64,000 nucleotides of DNA from assembly GCF_009720745.1 (NCBI RefSeq), contig NZ_WNKX01000006.1:124001-188000 (forward strand). The letters run 5' to 3'. Within the stretch, counting starts at the first letter, position 1; each line of letters opens with the position of its first letter. The notes under the pieces are model-generated. The model searched no databases and had not been told where the DNA came from. It saw nothing but the letters and a program-made list of their open reading frames with translations. The DNA comes from Massilia eburnea. GTDB lineage: Bacteria; Pseudomonadota; Gammaproteobacteria; Burkholderiales; Burkholderiaceae_D. A program made the position numbers and the translations under genes. Below, in pieces: positions 52,757-60,553 of the stretch.

Positions 52757-53736
52757 AATCACGTCATTCGCTTTCCGTTGTCATTCCGGTGCTGAACGAG
52801 GCCGAAGGGATGGCGGCACTGCTGCCGCAAGTCGAGCAGCAATTGCGGCGCTGCCGGGTGGAGTGGGAAATCGTAATCGTCGACGACGGCGGCAACGACA
52901 ACCTGGCCGAGGTGGTCGCCGACTTCGAACGCCACGCGGACGGGCCTTGCAATGTGCAGCTGCTGCAGCTTTCGCGCAATTTTGGCAAGGAAGCCGCACT
53001 GACCGCCGGCCTGGCGGCGGCCCGCGGCGACGCCGTGGTGTGCATGGATGGCGACGGCCAGCATCCCCCAACCTTGCTGCCGGCCATGGTGGCGCAGTGG
53101 CGTGCCGGCTACGATACCGTTATTGCCAAACAGGGGTCGCGTGCGCACGAGCCGCTCCTGCTGGCTTGGGCCAAGCGCCGCTTCTACGCGTTCCTGCAAG
53201 GCCACGAGCGCTTCCGCATTCCTGCGCATGCCGGCGATTTCCGCCTGCTCGACCGCAAAGTGGTGCGTGCGCTGTTGCAGCTGCCTGAACGCAGCCGCTT
53301 CATGAAAGGCCTGTATGCCTGGCTCGGCTTCCGCACTGCCATGATCGATTTCGATGCCGCGCCGCGCACGGCCGGCAGCAGCAAGTTCCGCTTCCGCCAG
53401 CTGGCTGAGCTGGCGACCCTCGGCATCACCGCCTTCTCGCTGCGCCCCCTGCGCATGGTATCGGCGGCGGGCGCCCTGGTGTCTTTCGCGGCGGTCGCCT
53501 ACGGCTTGTATATCGCTGTCGAAACCCTGGTGTTCGGCAATGCGGTGTCCGGCTGGGCCACGCTGGCTTCGGGCATGATGCTGCTGTCCGGGGTGCAGTT
53601 GCTGTGCCTGGGCGTGATCGCCGAATACCTCGGGCGCGTGTATGAAGAGGCCAAGCAGCGTCCCTTGTATGTGCTTGATGAAACGGTCGACCATAGCCAG
53701 CTTGGCCAGCGCGAACGCAGCATGAAGGCAATTTGA
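52753..53736 (+). CDS. Polyprenyl-phosphate glycosyltransferase, GT2 family (ArnC/FlmF2-like)
   Basis: The 327-residue protein has a cytosolic GT2 domain with VIPVLNEAEG, VDDGGNDN (metal-binding DDG), DGDGQHPP, and RSRFMKGLYAWLGFRT, followed by two membrane helices (about 235-255 and 270-295). This is the DPM1/ArnC architecture: it loads a sugar from a nucleotide donor to undecaprenyl phosphate. It overlaps the first gene by four bases (ATGA) and the next by one (TGATG). The sugar may be N-acetylhexosamine if the YdjC protein downstream removes an acetyl group. Confidence 0.9.
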   Translation: MKSRHSLSVVIPVLNEAEGMAALLPQVEQQLRRCRVEWEIVIVDDGGNDNLAEVVADFERHADGPCNVQLLQLSRNFGKEAALTAGLAAARGDAVVCMDGDGQHPPTLLPAMVAQWRAGYDTVIAKQGSRAHEPLLLAWAKRRFYAFLQGHERFRIPAHAGDFRLLDRKVVRALLQLPERSRFMKGLYAWLGFRTAMIDFDAAPRTAGSSKFRFRQLAELATLGITAFSLRPLRMVSAAGALVSFAAVAYGLYIAVETLVFGNAVSGWATLASGMMLLSGVQLLCLGVIAEYLGRVYEEAKQRPLYVLDETVDHSQLGQRERSMKAI

Positions 53737-54116
53737 TGAGGCGTCCGTTCTTCTTTGCCCTGGTTGGCGCGGCCGCCGCACTGACGCATTTGGCGGTGGT
53801 GTATTTGCTGGTGGAGTTTGCCTCCTGGCCGCCGGCGCAGGCCAATGTGGCTGCATTCTGCGTGGCCTTCCTGGTCAGTTATATGGGACAGCGGCGCTAT
53901 ACCTTTGGCGCCGGCGCACCATGGCTGCACAGCATGGCGCGCTGGGGCGCGGTATCGGTGGCGGCGTTCGCACTGAACCAGCTGATGTTCACGCAAGCCT
54001 TGCTGCACCTGCCAGGCCAGCCTTACCTGCTGCTGCTGGCGGTAGTGACTTTCCTGGTTGCGGCGCTCAGTTTCCTGCTCGGGAAAGTCTGGGCATTTGC
54101 GGGAGCGGCGCGGTGA
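53736..54116 (+). CDS. GtrA-family small membrane protein
   Basis: The 126-residue protein has four helices with the GtrA pattern (FFALVGAAAALTHLAVVYLLV ... WPPAQANVAAFCVAFLVSYMGQRRYTF). GtrA proteins are thought to help flip a lipid-linked sugar to the periplasmic side. That fits a position between the loading and the transferring enzymes. It overlaps both neighbours by 1-4 bases. Confidence 0.9.
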   Translation: MRRPFFFALVGAAAALTHLAVVYLLVEFASWPPAQANVAAFCVAFLVSYMGQRRYTFGAGAPWLHSMARWGAVSVAAFALNQLMFTQALLHLPGQPYLLLLAVVTFLVAALSFLLGKVWAFAGAAR

Positions 54117-54919
54117 AGGGCCTGATCCTGAATGCCGACGATGTCGGCATGCATCCAGCGGTCGACGATGCGGTGGCCGAGCTGGTGGAGAAGGGCATCG
54201 TCAGCTCCGCCAGCGTGATGTCGCTGGGGCGGCCCAACCGCGATACGCTGGCCGCCATGACGCGCTGCGGGGCGGACCTGGGTCTGCACCTGGATTTCAC
54301 CAGCGAGCTGGCGCATACGGCCTACCGGCGCGAGACCAGCCTGTCCTCGCTGATGCTGTCGGCCTGGAGCGGCACGCTGAGCGCCGCTTTCGTGCGCGAG
54401 GCGCTCGACGGCCAGTTGCAGCGTTTTGCTGAATTGACCGGACGGCTGCCGGACTTCATCGATGGACACCAGCACGTGCACCAGTTCCCGGTGATTCGCG
54501 AGGCACTGGTGCAGGCGCTGGAAACATACGGCGGCCGGCGTATCCGTGTGCGCAGTACCCATGCGCTGCGCTGGCGCGGCGCAAAGGCGGCCGTCATCGC
54601 CATGCTGGGCAGCGGAGCCCTGGTGCGGCGCCTGGAACGCCTGGGCTTCACCGGCAACGCGGACTTCATGGGCGTCTACGATTTGTCTGCTGATGCTGAC
54701 TTGCCGGCACTGTGGCGGGGCTGGCTGGCCAATGCTCCAGAGCAGGGCGGGCTGGCGATGTGCCACCCTGCGCTGAAGGATTGGGGCGGCGAGGCTTTCC
54801 GCATCAAGGAGTACCAGTTCCTGGCCAGCCAGCAGTTCCGCGAGCTGTGCGCCGAATTCCAGGTGCAGTCCGTGAACTGGCGCGGGCAGGCCTTGTGCAA
54901 CGTGCAGCCGGTACTTTAG
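54113..54919 (+). CDS. ChbG/YdjC-family carbohydrate deacetylase (NaxD/HpnK-like)
   Basis: A GTG at 54113 overlapping the GtrA stop gives 268 residues. Motifs NADDVG, LHLDF, DGHQHVHQFP and CHPAL supply the Asp and His metal ligands of the YdjC family. Family members remove acetyl groups from chitobiose or, for NaxD in Francisella and LgmC in Bordetella, from undecaprenyl-linked or related N-acetylhexosamine before lipid A transfer. The context with GT2, GT39 and GtrA makes the latter role likely here. No signal peptide is seen, so it would act on the cytosolic side. The 3' end overlaps the next gene by 4 bases, convergently. Confidence 0.88.
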   Translation: MKGLILNADDVGMHPAVDDAVAELVEKGIVSSASVMSLGRPNRDTLAAMTRCGADLGLHLDFTSELAHTAYRRETSLSSLMLSAWSGTLSAAFVREALDGQLQRFAELTGRLPDFIDGHQHVHQFPVIREALVQALETYGGRRIRVRSTHALRWRGAKAAVIAMLGSGALVRRLERLGFTGNADFMGVYDLSADADLPALWRGWLANAPEQGGLAMCHPALKDWGGEAFRIKEYQFLASQQFRELCAEFQVQSVNWRGQALCNVQPVL

Positions 54920-55872
54920 GCGAGCAGGCTGGCGAAGCGCTCGATATCGACGTTGCCGCCGCTGATCAGCACACCCACGCGTTTGCCGCGCAGCTGGTCC
55001 TTCATCTTGCGCGCTGCGGCGAAGCCCAGGCAGCCTGTCGGCTCCACCACGATCTTCATGCGCGCGGCGAAGAAGCGCATGGCTTCCACCAGTTCAGCGT
55101 CGCCGACCGTCAGGATGTCGTCCACGTCGCGCTGGATGATGGGGAAGGTCAGCGAGCCGAGATGCTGCGTCTGCGCGCCGTCGGCGATGGTCTTGGGCGT
55201 GTCGATATGCACGATAGAGCCGCTGCGGAACGATTGCTGGCCGTCGTTGCCCGCTTCCGGTTCCACGCCATACAGCTTGCACTTCGGCGACAGCGCGCGT
55301 GTTGCCAGCGCCGAACCGGAGAGCAGGCCTCCGCCGCCCAGGCAGACGAAGAAGGCATCCAGTTCACCCACTTCCTCGAACAGTTCTTTGGCCGCCGTAC
55401 CCTGGCCGGCGATCACGTCGGCATGGTCGTACGGCGGGATCAGGGTCATGCCCTTTTCTTCAGCCAGCCTGCGGCCGATGGCTTCGCGGTCTTCCTTGTA
55501 GCGGTCATAGGTCACCACATTGCCGCCGTAGCCGCGCGTGGCGGCGATCTTCGATGCCGGTGCATCTTCCGGCATGATGATGGTGGCCGGGATGCCAAGG
55601 ATTTTTGCCGACAGCGCAATCGCTTGCGCGTGGTTGCCGGAGGAGAAGGCAACCACGCCAGCCTTGCGCTGGGCTTCGCTGAAGCGCGACAGGGCGTTAA
55701 AGCCGCCGCGGAATTTGAAGGCGCCCATGCGCTGCAGGTTTTCGGCCTTGAAGAAGATCTCGGCGCCCAGTTCCTGGTTGGCGGTGCGCGATGTCAGGAC
55801 CGGTGTACGGTGGGCGTGGCCTTCGATGCGTCCGGCAGCTGCGACAATGTCTTCATAAGTTGGGATGGTCAT
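54916..55872 (-). CDS. PLP-dependent threonine/serine or hydroxyaspartate ammonia-lyase (BhcB-like)
   Basis: The 318-residue cytosolic enzyme has the fold type II PLP motifs AFKFRGG (Lys binds PLP), SSGNHAQ, GGGGLLSG (phosphate cup) and SGGN near the end. Lacking the C-terminal regulatory domain of IlvA, it belongs to the serine racemase / catabolic dehydratase group, which includes threo-3-hydroxyaspartate ammonia-lyase. The start MTIPTYEDI at 55872 has GGAAAGAAG upstream. It follows an ornithine-cyclodeaminase-family gene by 11 bases. The pair resembles BhcB and BhcD of Paracoccus, so 3-hydroxyaspartate is the preferred guess, threonine or serine the alternative. Confidence 0.9.
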   Translation of the reverse strand: MTIPTYEDIVAAAGRIEGHAHRTPVLTSRTANQELGAEIFFKAENLQRMGAFKFRGGFNALSRFSEAQRKAGVVAFSSGNHAQAIALSAKILGIPATIIMPEDAPASKIAATRGYGGNVVTYDRYKEDREAIGRRLAEEKGMTLIPPYDHADVIAGQGTAAKELFEEVGELDAFFVCLGGGGLLSGSALATRALSPKCKLYGVEPEAGNDGQQSFRSGSIVHIDTPKTIADGAQTQHLGSLTFPIIQRDVDDILTVGDAELVEAMRFFAARMKIVVEPTGCLGFAAARKMKDQLRGKRVGVLISGGNVDIERFASLLA

Positions 55873-55883
55873 TGCTTCTTTCC

Positions 55884-56867
55884 TTACCAGGGCCACAAAA
55901 CGTTATGGCCGATGTTGTTGGCGAGGGCGCGCTGGTACAGCATGCGCACCGTAGTGAGGTCTTGCAGGGCGATGCCCGTCATGTCGAAAATCGTAATGTC
56001 TTCCGCAGCGCGCGCAGGCGGCTTGGCGAGCAGCTCACCCAATTCGGCTGCCGGCAGGTCCGGTGCCCATTGCAGTTCGCCGATGCGGCGCGCTTGCGGC
56101 CGGTCGTCGGTCCACACGCGGGCGCGCTGCAGGAGGCCCGGCGGCAGTTCGCGTTTGCCCGGCGTATCAGCGCCCACGGCGTTGATGTGCGTGCCGGGAC
56201 GGACAGCATCGGCGTTGAACAGCATGCTGTGGCCGGGCGTGGCGGTGATCACCACGTCCGACGCCGCAACCGCAGCATCGGCAGCTGCAGTGCGTGCGCC
56301 GCCTGCGAGGACGATGTCGCAACGCCCTGCGAACTGCGCTTCGAACGAAAGCTCTTGCCGGCCGTCGGACGTGACATAGCGCAAGCGCTTGAGAGAGGGC
56401 AGGGCATCCAGCGCGTAGTCAATATGGCCGCGCGCCTGCACGCCGGTGCCGAACACGCACAGCTGCTCGCTGCCGGCGCGCGCCAGCAATTGCAGGCCAA
56501 GCGCACCGGCGGCGGCTGTACGCGCGGTGGTGACCGCGTTGCCGTCGGCGAGGCACAGCGGGCGGCCGGTGCGCGGATCGACCAGCATGATGGTGGCCTG
56601 GTGGGTATCGCTGCCGCCTTCGCGGTTCGCGGGCCAGAAGCCGGCGGCCTTAAAGCCAAGCAGCTCCTGCGAAGGGACGTCGCCGGACTTGATGCCGAAT
56701 ACCGCGCTGCCCGGCAGCTCCTCCCGCACCAGGGGGAATACGCGCGCCGCGCGCGCGGCATGAAGCGTAAAGGCCTCGCGTACGGCGGCGCGAACGTCGT
56801 CCGGCCGCAGCAGCGCCGCGACGGCGTCACGGTCCAGCAGTAGCAGGCGCGATGCGTTACTTGGCAT
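55884..56867 (-). CDS. Ornithine cyclodeaminase/mu-crystallin-family reductase (BhcD-like)
   Basis: The 327-residue protein has the NAD(P) motif FGTGVQARGH, the substrate-site lysine in LGFKAAGFWP, an ARTAAAGAL helix and the Asp in GADTPGKREL. Members reduce imines (iminosuccinate, ketimines, delta-1-pyrroline-carboxylates) or cyclise ornithine. Next to a PLP ammonia-lyase, iminosuccinate reduction to aspartate as done by BhcD would fit. The start MPSNASRLLLLDRD at 56867 overlaps the YheO-type regulator gene by 11 bases, so both are co-transcribed. Confidence 0.88.
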   Translation of the reverse strand: MPSNASRLLLLDRDAVAALLRPDDVRAAVREAFTLHAARAARVFPLVREELPGSAVFGIKSGDVPSQELLGFKAAGFWPANREGGSDTHQATIMLVDPRTGRPLCLADGNAVTTARTAAAGALGLQLLARAGSEQLCVFGTGVQARGHIDYALDALPSLKRLRYVTSDGRQELSFEAQFAGRCDIVLAGGARTAAADAAVAASDVVITATPGHSMLFNADAVRPGTHINAVGADTPGKRELPPGLLQRARVWTDDRPQARRIGELQWAPDLPAAELGELLAKPPARAAEDITIFDMTGIALQDLTTVRMLYQRALANNIGHNVLWPW

Positions 56868-57489
56868 AGTTGTAGACGGTAGCACGTGACACTCCCAGGT
56901 GCGCTGCAATGGTTTCCATCGAGCGCCGCATGTCAAGCAGACCTGCGTCGCCCAGTTCGCGCAACAAGGCCCGGCGGTCATCGGCCTTCAACGCGCGCGG
57001 CGTGGTGGAAAGGCGTGCAGCGAATTGCTCGATATGTGCGCGGATTGCGTCTGCTCCTGCAGCCGGCGCCAGAGACTCAATGACAGCCGCCGCCGGGTCG
57101 ACATTGCTGAATTGGCCCAGCATCGCCTGCAGGCTGCGGAAAAGGTTCAGGTCCACATTCAGGCACAGTGCGGCAATGTACTGCCCATCCTGGTCCTTGA
57201 TGCCGACCGAAGTGCTCTTGGCCGGGCGCCCGTCAGGGAAGGTATTCGGATAATTCGCCAGAACTTGTGGAAACGACGGATCGGCAATCCGAGCGAGCCC
57301 CAGCTCAGTCGCCGGCTCGCCAACCGCACGTCCCGACAGGTTGTTATGGATTGCCAGCACTGCATGCCCCGGATCGAGCAAATCGTGCAATACGACCTCC
57401 GTGAACGGCGCCAGCGTGCGCCCGAGCCCATCGGCCACTTGTTTTATCTGTTCCAGCAAATGCTGCTGTGCGGGAGTTCGTTTCATCAT
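56857..57489 (-). CDS. YheO/DauR-type regulator (PAS-like YheO domain plus HTH)
   Basis: The 210-residue protein has the YheO domain (about 10-125: LGRTLAPFTEVVLHDL, HAVLAIHNNLSGR, KSTSVGIKDQDGQYI) and a C-terminal HTH (METIAAHLGVSRATVYNYAK). The family includes DauR, a repressor of D-arginine use in Pseudomonas. Being the first gene of an operon with an imine reductase and an ammonia-lyase, it probably senses an amino acid derivative and controls this set. The first codon may be the ATG at 57489 or the next at 57486; no ribosome site is seen. Confidence 0.88.
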   Translation of the reverse strand: MMKRTPAQQHLLEQIKQVADGLGRTLAPFTEVVLHDLLDPGHAVLAIHNNLSGRAVGEPATELGLARIADPSFPQVLANYPNTFPDGRPAKSTSVGIKDQDGQYIAALCLNVDLNLFRSLQAMLGQFSNVDPAAAVIESLAPAAGADAIRAHIEQFAARLSTTPRALKADDRRALLRELGDAGLLDMRRSMETIAAHLGVSRATVYNYAK

Positions 57490-57555
57490 TGAGACAGATT
57501 ATCTCGGTTTAGATAAAGTGTAAACCTTTGGCCCGCGCTGCGGCCGTTTGACAAG

Positions 57556-57573
57556 CTACCTACTAGTTAGTAG
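57556..57573. promoter_or_regulatory. Putative TetR operator, site 1
   Basis: CTACCTACTAGTTAGTAG is an imperfect palindrome (14 of 18 symmetric, centre ACTAGT) ending 9 bases before the TetR start codon. It shares 14 of 18 bases with the inverted site at 58212-58229. Confidence 0.6.
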
Positions 57574-57582
57574 AATGTCCGG

Positions 57583-58161
57583 ATGCTCAGTTCTTCCAAC
57601 ACATCCGAAAACATCTTGCGCTGTGCGCAATCGCTGATTATTGCTGGTGGCTACAACGGCTTCAGCTACGCCGATATCGCCAAAGTAGTGGGTATCCGAA
57701 ATGCCAGCATCCATCACCATTTTCCCAGTAAGGCGATGCTGGTCCAGGCATTGGTCGCGCGCTACCGGGAAGCCGCGCAGGCCGGATTAGCCGCCCTGGA
57801 GGCAAGCGTGCCCGATCCGCTTGAACAGCTGAATGCCTACGCCGCGTACTGGGAAGCCTGCGTTGCTGATCCGGCCTCGGCATTCTGCGTTTGCGCCATG
57901 CTTGCAGCCGAAATGCCGATCCTGCCGGAAGAAATAGCACTCGAAGTACGGGCCCATTTCCGCATGCTTTCGGCGTGGTTGGCTGCCGTACTTGCACGTG
58001 CCGGGAAGCAGGGCCGCTGTCGTCTGTCGCGGTCCCCCAAGGAGGAAGCGGAAATGCTGATGGCGGCCGTGCACGGGGCCATGTTGTCGTCCCGCGCATA
58101 CGGCGACGCCAAAATGTTCGGCATGCTCGTCAGGCCAATGCTGGCCAGGCTGTCCGCTTAA
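57583..58161 (+). CDS. TetR-family regulator with own operator
   Basis: The 192-residue protein has the TetR helix-turn-helix (GGYNGFSYADIAKVVGIRNASIHHHFPSKAMLV, about 22-55, read in parts SYADIAKVVG and IHHHFPSK) and a C-terminal ligand domain. It resembles TetR members of the NemR/AcuR kind that control small stress enzymes. The 18-base palindrome just before its start suggests self-repression. A related site before the next gene points to that membrane protein as its target. Confidence 0.88.
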   Translation: MLSSSNTSENILRCAQSLIIAGGYNGFSYADIAKVVGIRNASIHHHFPSKAMLVQALVARYREAAQAGLAALEASVPDPLEQLNAYAAYWEACVADPASAFCVCAMLAAEMPILPEEIALEVRAHFRMLSAWLAAVLARAGKQGRCRLSRSPKEEAEMLMAAVHGAMLSSRAYGDAKMFGMLVRPMLARLSA

Positions 58162-58211
58162 GCGCCGATTGGCAAAACAGGAAACCGCATCTCAACGTTT
58201 ACCCAACGAGC

Positions 58212-58229
58212 CTACCTTCCAGTAGGTAG
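58212..58229. promoter_or_regulatory. Putative TetR operator, site 2
   Basis: CTACCTTCCAGTAGGTAG has perfect 6-base outer arms CTACCT/AGGTAG. Its reverse complement begins CTACCTACT like site 1. It lies 35 bases before the start of the membrane protein gene. Confidence 0.6.
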
Positions 58230-58263
58230 TTAAAATTGTAGTCATCACTGAAAGGGCATCACC

Positions 58264-58749
58264 ATGTTTGGCATATCTCCGCTTGGCTGGATCCATACGC
58301 TTGGCAGCCTGCCGGCCATTCCTGTCGCGGTCTACATGTTTGCGCGTCATGGCCGCATCGTGCCGCGCTCGGCAGCAGGCGCAATTTACTTCTTGTCGAT
58401 GTTGATCGGCGCTGCGACCGTCTTCCTGGTCGCACGCCAGCCAGCGAGCAAGGGAATTGCCGTGGTCACGCTGGCACTCTTGCTTATGGGGTATGGGATC
58501 AGCCGGTTCCCGCAGCTTGGCCGAGCGGCCAAATACGTCGAAACCCTGTCCCTGACGGTGACCACATTCCTCTTGATGTTGCCGACGGTAACCGAGATCC
58601 TGCGTCGCGTGCCGGATGGGCATCCGCTTGTGACTGACCTGAAATCGCCGCTGCTGCTCGGATCCCAGGCTGGCCTGCTGCTATTGCTGTTGGCCGGGCT
58701 GACCGCCCAGGTTGCGTATTTGCGAAAAAACGCCAAGGCAAACGCGTAA
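58264..58749 (+). CDS. Small membrane protein (DUF2306-like), TetR target
   Basis: The 161-residue protein has four hydrophobic helices with GxLPAIPVAVYMFARHGRIVPRSAAGAIYF, a loop-helix pattern seen in DUF2306-like proteins (heme-free four-helix proteins of unknown function). It ends with KNAKANA. AAAGGG precedes the ATG. Because the TetR gene and this gene carry related operators, they likely form a small regulon. No enzyme function can be assigned. Confidence 0.7.
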   Translation: MFGISPLGWIHTLGSLPAIPVAVYMFARHGRIVPRSAAGAIYFLSMLIGAATVFLVARQPASKGIAVVTLALLLMGYGISRFPQLGRAAKYVETLSLTVTTFLLMLPTVTEILRRVPDGHPLVTDLKSPLLLGSQAGLLLLLLAGLTAQVAYLRKNAKANA

Positions 58750-58777
58750 CTGGAATCGTAAAGCGCGAACGAAAAAA

Positions 58778-58800
58778 AGCCCCGGACTTTTGCCGGGGCT
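58778..58800 (-). terminator. Terminator of the phasin gene
   Basis: AGCCCCGG (58778-58785) and CCGGGGCT (58793-58800) form the stem; on the minus strand it is followed by TTTTTTT. It lies about 100 bases after the phasin stop. The gap contains a GC-rich patch (GCCGGCCGCTGGGCCGGC) that may form another hairpin. Confidence 0.85.
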
Positions 58801-58896
58801 CGGGAAGGACACCCGCTGAGAGGAAACCACGGATGCCGAGGAGACCCTTGTACAGCGATGCTTCATGTGCCGGCCGCTGGGCCGGCGGAATTTCAA

Positions 58897-59451
58897 TTAC
58901 TGCTTCTTGGCGCCGTTGGCGGCAGTGGTGAACTGGTTCACAGCTGCGTTCACATTGGCTTCGAAGGTTTCAGCAGCAGCCTTGGCGCTTTTGGTGAACT
59001 GCTCGTAGCCGGCGTTGGCGTTGTTCAGGGCGGACTTGAACAGGGCAACGGCGCTTTCGCTGCCGGCCGGGGCGTTCTTGCTCACTTCGTCGACCAGGGA
59101 GATCACCTTGCGGTTGGTCTCGGCGATCTGGGATTCAGCGGCCTTGCTGAATTCAGCGCCGGTGCCGGAAGCGATCGATGCCAGGTGGCGGCCGTAAGCG
59201 ATCGCTTTTTCGGCTGCTGGTTGAGCCTGGGCAGCGGTCAGCGTGAAGAACTCTTGTGGGTCTTTGGCAGCCAGCAGCTGCTTGGTAGCGACCGACGATT
59301 CTTCCAGCGATGCCTTGGCAGCGGTGATGTTCAGATCGACGAACTTTTCAACGCCTTCGAAGGCTTTGTTGGTCAGCGAAGAAAACAGTGCGAATTGGCT
59401 CTCGAAGTTTGCCTTGGTGGCATTGGAAAACTGCTCAGGAATCGCAAACAT
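58897..59451 (-). CDS. Phasin, polyhydroxyalkanoate granule protein
   Basis: The 184-residue helical protein ([34 protein letters not shown] ...) is a phasin_2 type protein that coats PHA granules and sets their size. The start MFAIPEQF at 59451 has GGAGAG seven bases upstream. It is Ala-rich with a lysine tail (NGAKKQ). Its promoter region carries two TTTGTGC-type palindromes like sites of PhaR, the PHA-responsive repressor. It is expected to be made in large amounts when PHA is stored. Confidence 0.93.
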   Translation of the reverse strand: MFAIPEQFSNATKANFESQFALFSSLTNKAFEGVEKFVDLNITAAKASLEESSVATKQLLAAKDPQEFFTLTAAQAQPAAEKAIAYGRHLASIASGTGAEFSKAAESQIAETNRKVISLVDEVSKNAPAGSESAVALFKSALNNANAGYEQFTKSAKAAAETFEANVNAAVNQFTTAANGAKKQ

Positions 59452-59515
59452 TGGACTCTCCAAATAAGTGAATTAGTCGTTGGAACTTGATGTCTCTACA
59501 ACAGAAAACAACGCA

Positions 59516-59531
59516 TTGTGCAACGCAACAA
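59516..59531. promoter_or_regulatory. PhaR-like site 1 at the phasin transcription start
   Basis: TTGTGCAACGCAACAA is an imperfect palindrome. Its first 12 bases are the exact reverse complement of TGCGTTGCACAA in site 2. It lies just downstream of the predicted -10 box. Confidence 0.5.
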
Positions 59532-59536
59532 AGCCA

Positions 59537-59564
59537 ATTATCCGGGTTCAGGAGTCAAAGTCAA
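59537..59564 (-). promoter_or_regulatory. Predicted phasin promoter
   Basis: On the minus strand TTGACT (59564-59559) and GATAAT (59542-59537) are 16 bases apart. It is flanked by the two PhaR-like sites, so a bound repressor would cover both sides. Confidence 0.6.
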
Positions 59565-59570
59565 GCGCTT

Positions 59571-59587
59571 TTTGTGCGTTGCACAAA
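59571..59587. promoter_or_regulatory. PhaR-like site 2 upstream of the phasin promoter
   Basis: TTTGTGCGTTGCACAAA has perfect 7-base arms with a 3-base centre, 6 bases from the -35 box of the phasin promoter. It is also about 130 bases upstream of the nitroreductase start. Confidence 0.55.
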
Positions 59588-59715
59588 GTAAGCAACTTCC
59601 CGCCAGTAAAGGCTTTCTTGGTGGAATTGCCGGGCGTATTGCTGCCAAGCAGGAAGAATTCCCCCATGTTTGGAGTAATATTTGTGGTTAAGCAATCCAA
59701 ATAGGCCAGCCCATC

Positions 59716-60411
59716 ATGATCAAGTCTCCTGAACAGCAAGCCGTCGATGCGGCCATCACCTCGCGCCGCTCGATCCGCGCCTTCCTGCCGACGCCGGTGG
59801 CGCGCGAAGATATCGAGAGCATCCTGGAAGTGGCCGCCCGTGCGCCTTCCGGCACCAATACCCAGCCCTGGCAAGTCTATGTCTTGACCGGCGCCATGAA
59901 GGAGGCCTTGTCCGCCAAAATCCTGGCCGTCTATGCCGACCCGGAGCAGAACAAGCTGCATACCGAGGAATACGCCTACTATCCGCGCGAGTGGGTGTCG
60001 CCCTATATCGACCGCCGCCGCAAGGTGGGCTGGGACCTGTACTCTTTGCTTGGCCTGACCCGCGAGAACAAGTCCGGCATGGCTGCCCAGCACGGCCGCA
60101 ACTTTGAATTTTTCGATGCGCCCGTGGGCCTTATTTTTACGATCGACCGCATCATGGAGCAGGGCTCCTGGCTTGACTATGGCATGTTCTTACAAAACAT
60201 CATGGTGGCAGCCCGCGGGCGTGGACTCGATACCTGTCCGCAAGCCGCTTTCACCCAATACCACCGCATCATCAGCGAAGTCCTGGGCCTGCCGGCTAGC
60301 GAAACTGTTGTATGTGGGATGTCGCTTGGATTCGCAGATAGTGGCAAAATCGAAAATACGCTGGTAACCGAGCGCGAGCCGATTGCCAAATTTGTTAAAT
60401 TTATGGAGTGA
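59716..60411 (+). CDS. Nitroreductase-family FMN oxidoreductase
   Basis: The 231-residue cytosolic flavoprotein has SRRSIRAFL and APSGTNTQPWQ at the start (FMN phosphate binding), and a later CGMSLGFAD segment. The length and motifs fit the NfsA/NfnB-like group of single-domain nitroreductases that act on nitro or quinone compounds with NAD(P)H. It is divergent from the phasin. The true substrate is unknown. Confidence 0.9.
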   Translation: MIKSPEQQAVDAAITSRRSIRAFLPTPVAREDIESILEVAARAPSGTNTQPWQVYVLTGAMKEALSAKILAVYADPEQNKLHTEEYAYYPREWVSPYIDRRRKVGWDLYSLLGLTRENKSGMAAQHGRNFEFFDAPVGLIFTIDRIMEQGSWLDYGMFLQNIMVAARGRGLDTCPQAAFTQYHRIISEVLGLPASETVVCGMSLGFADSGKIENTLVTEREPIAKFVKFME

Positions 60412-60486
60412 ACAAGCTTCCGTTGCAGTCTCGCGTCACTATGGGAAATGTGTATTGCGAGGCTGAAAACTTTACTTCGGAATTGC

Positions 60487-60514
60487 TTGCGCTGGAATCT
60501 GTTTTTGCTACACT
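60487..60514 (+). promoter_or_regulatory. Predicted promoter of pbpG
   Basis: TTGCGC (60487-60492), 16 bases, TACACT (60509-60514), 39 bases before the ATG. The boxes fit four and four of six consensus bases. Confidence 0.45.
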
Positions 60515-60553
60515 GCAACTAGCGATTCTGCTGTTTCACACCGGGGATGAGGA

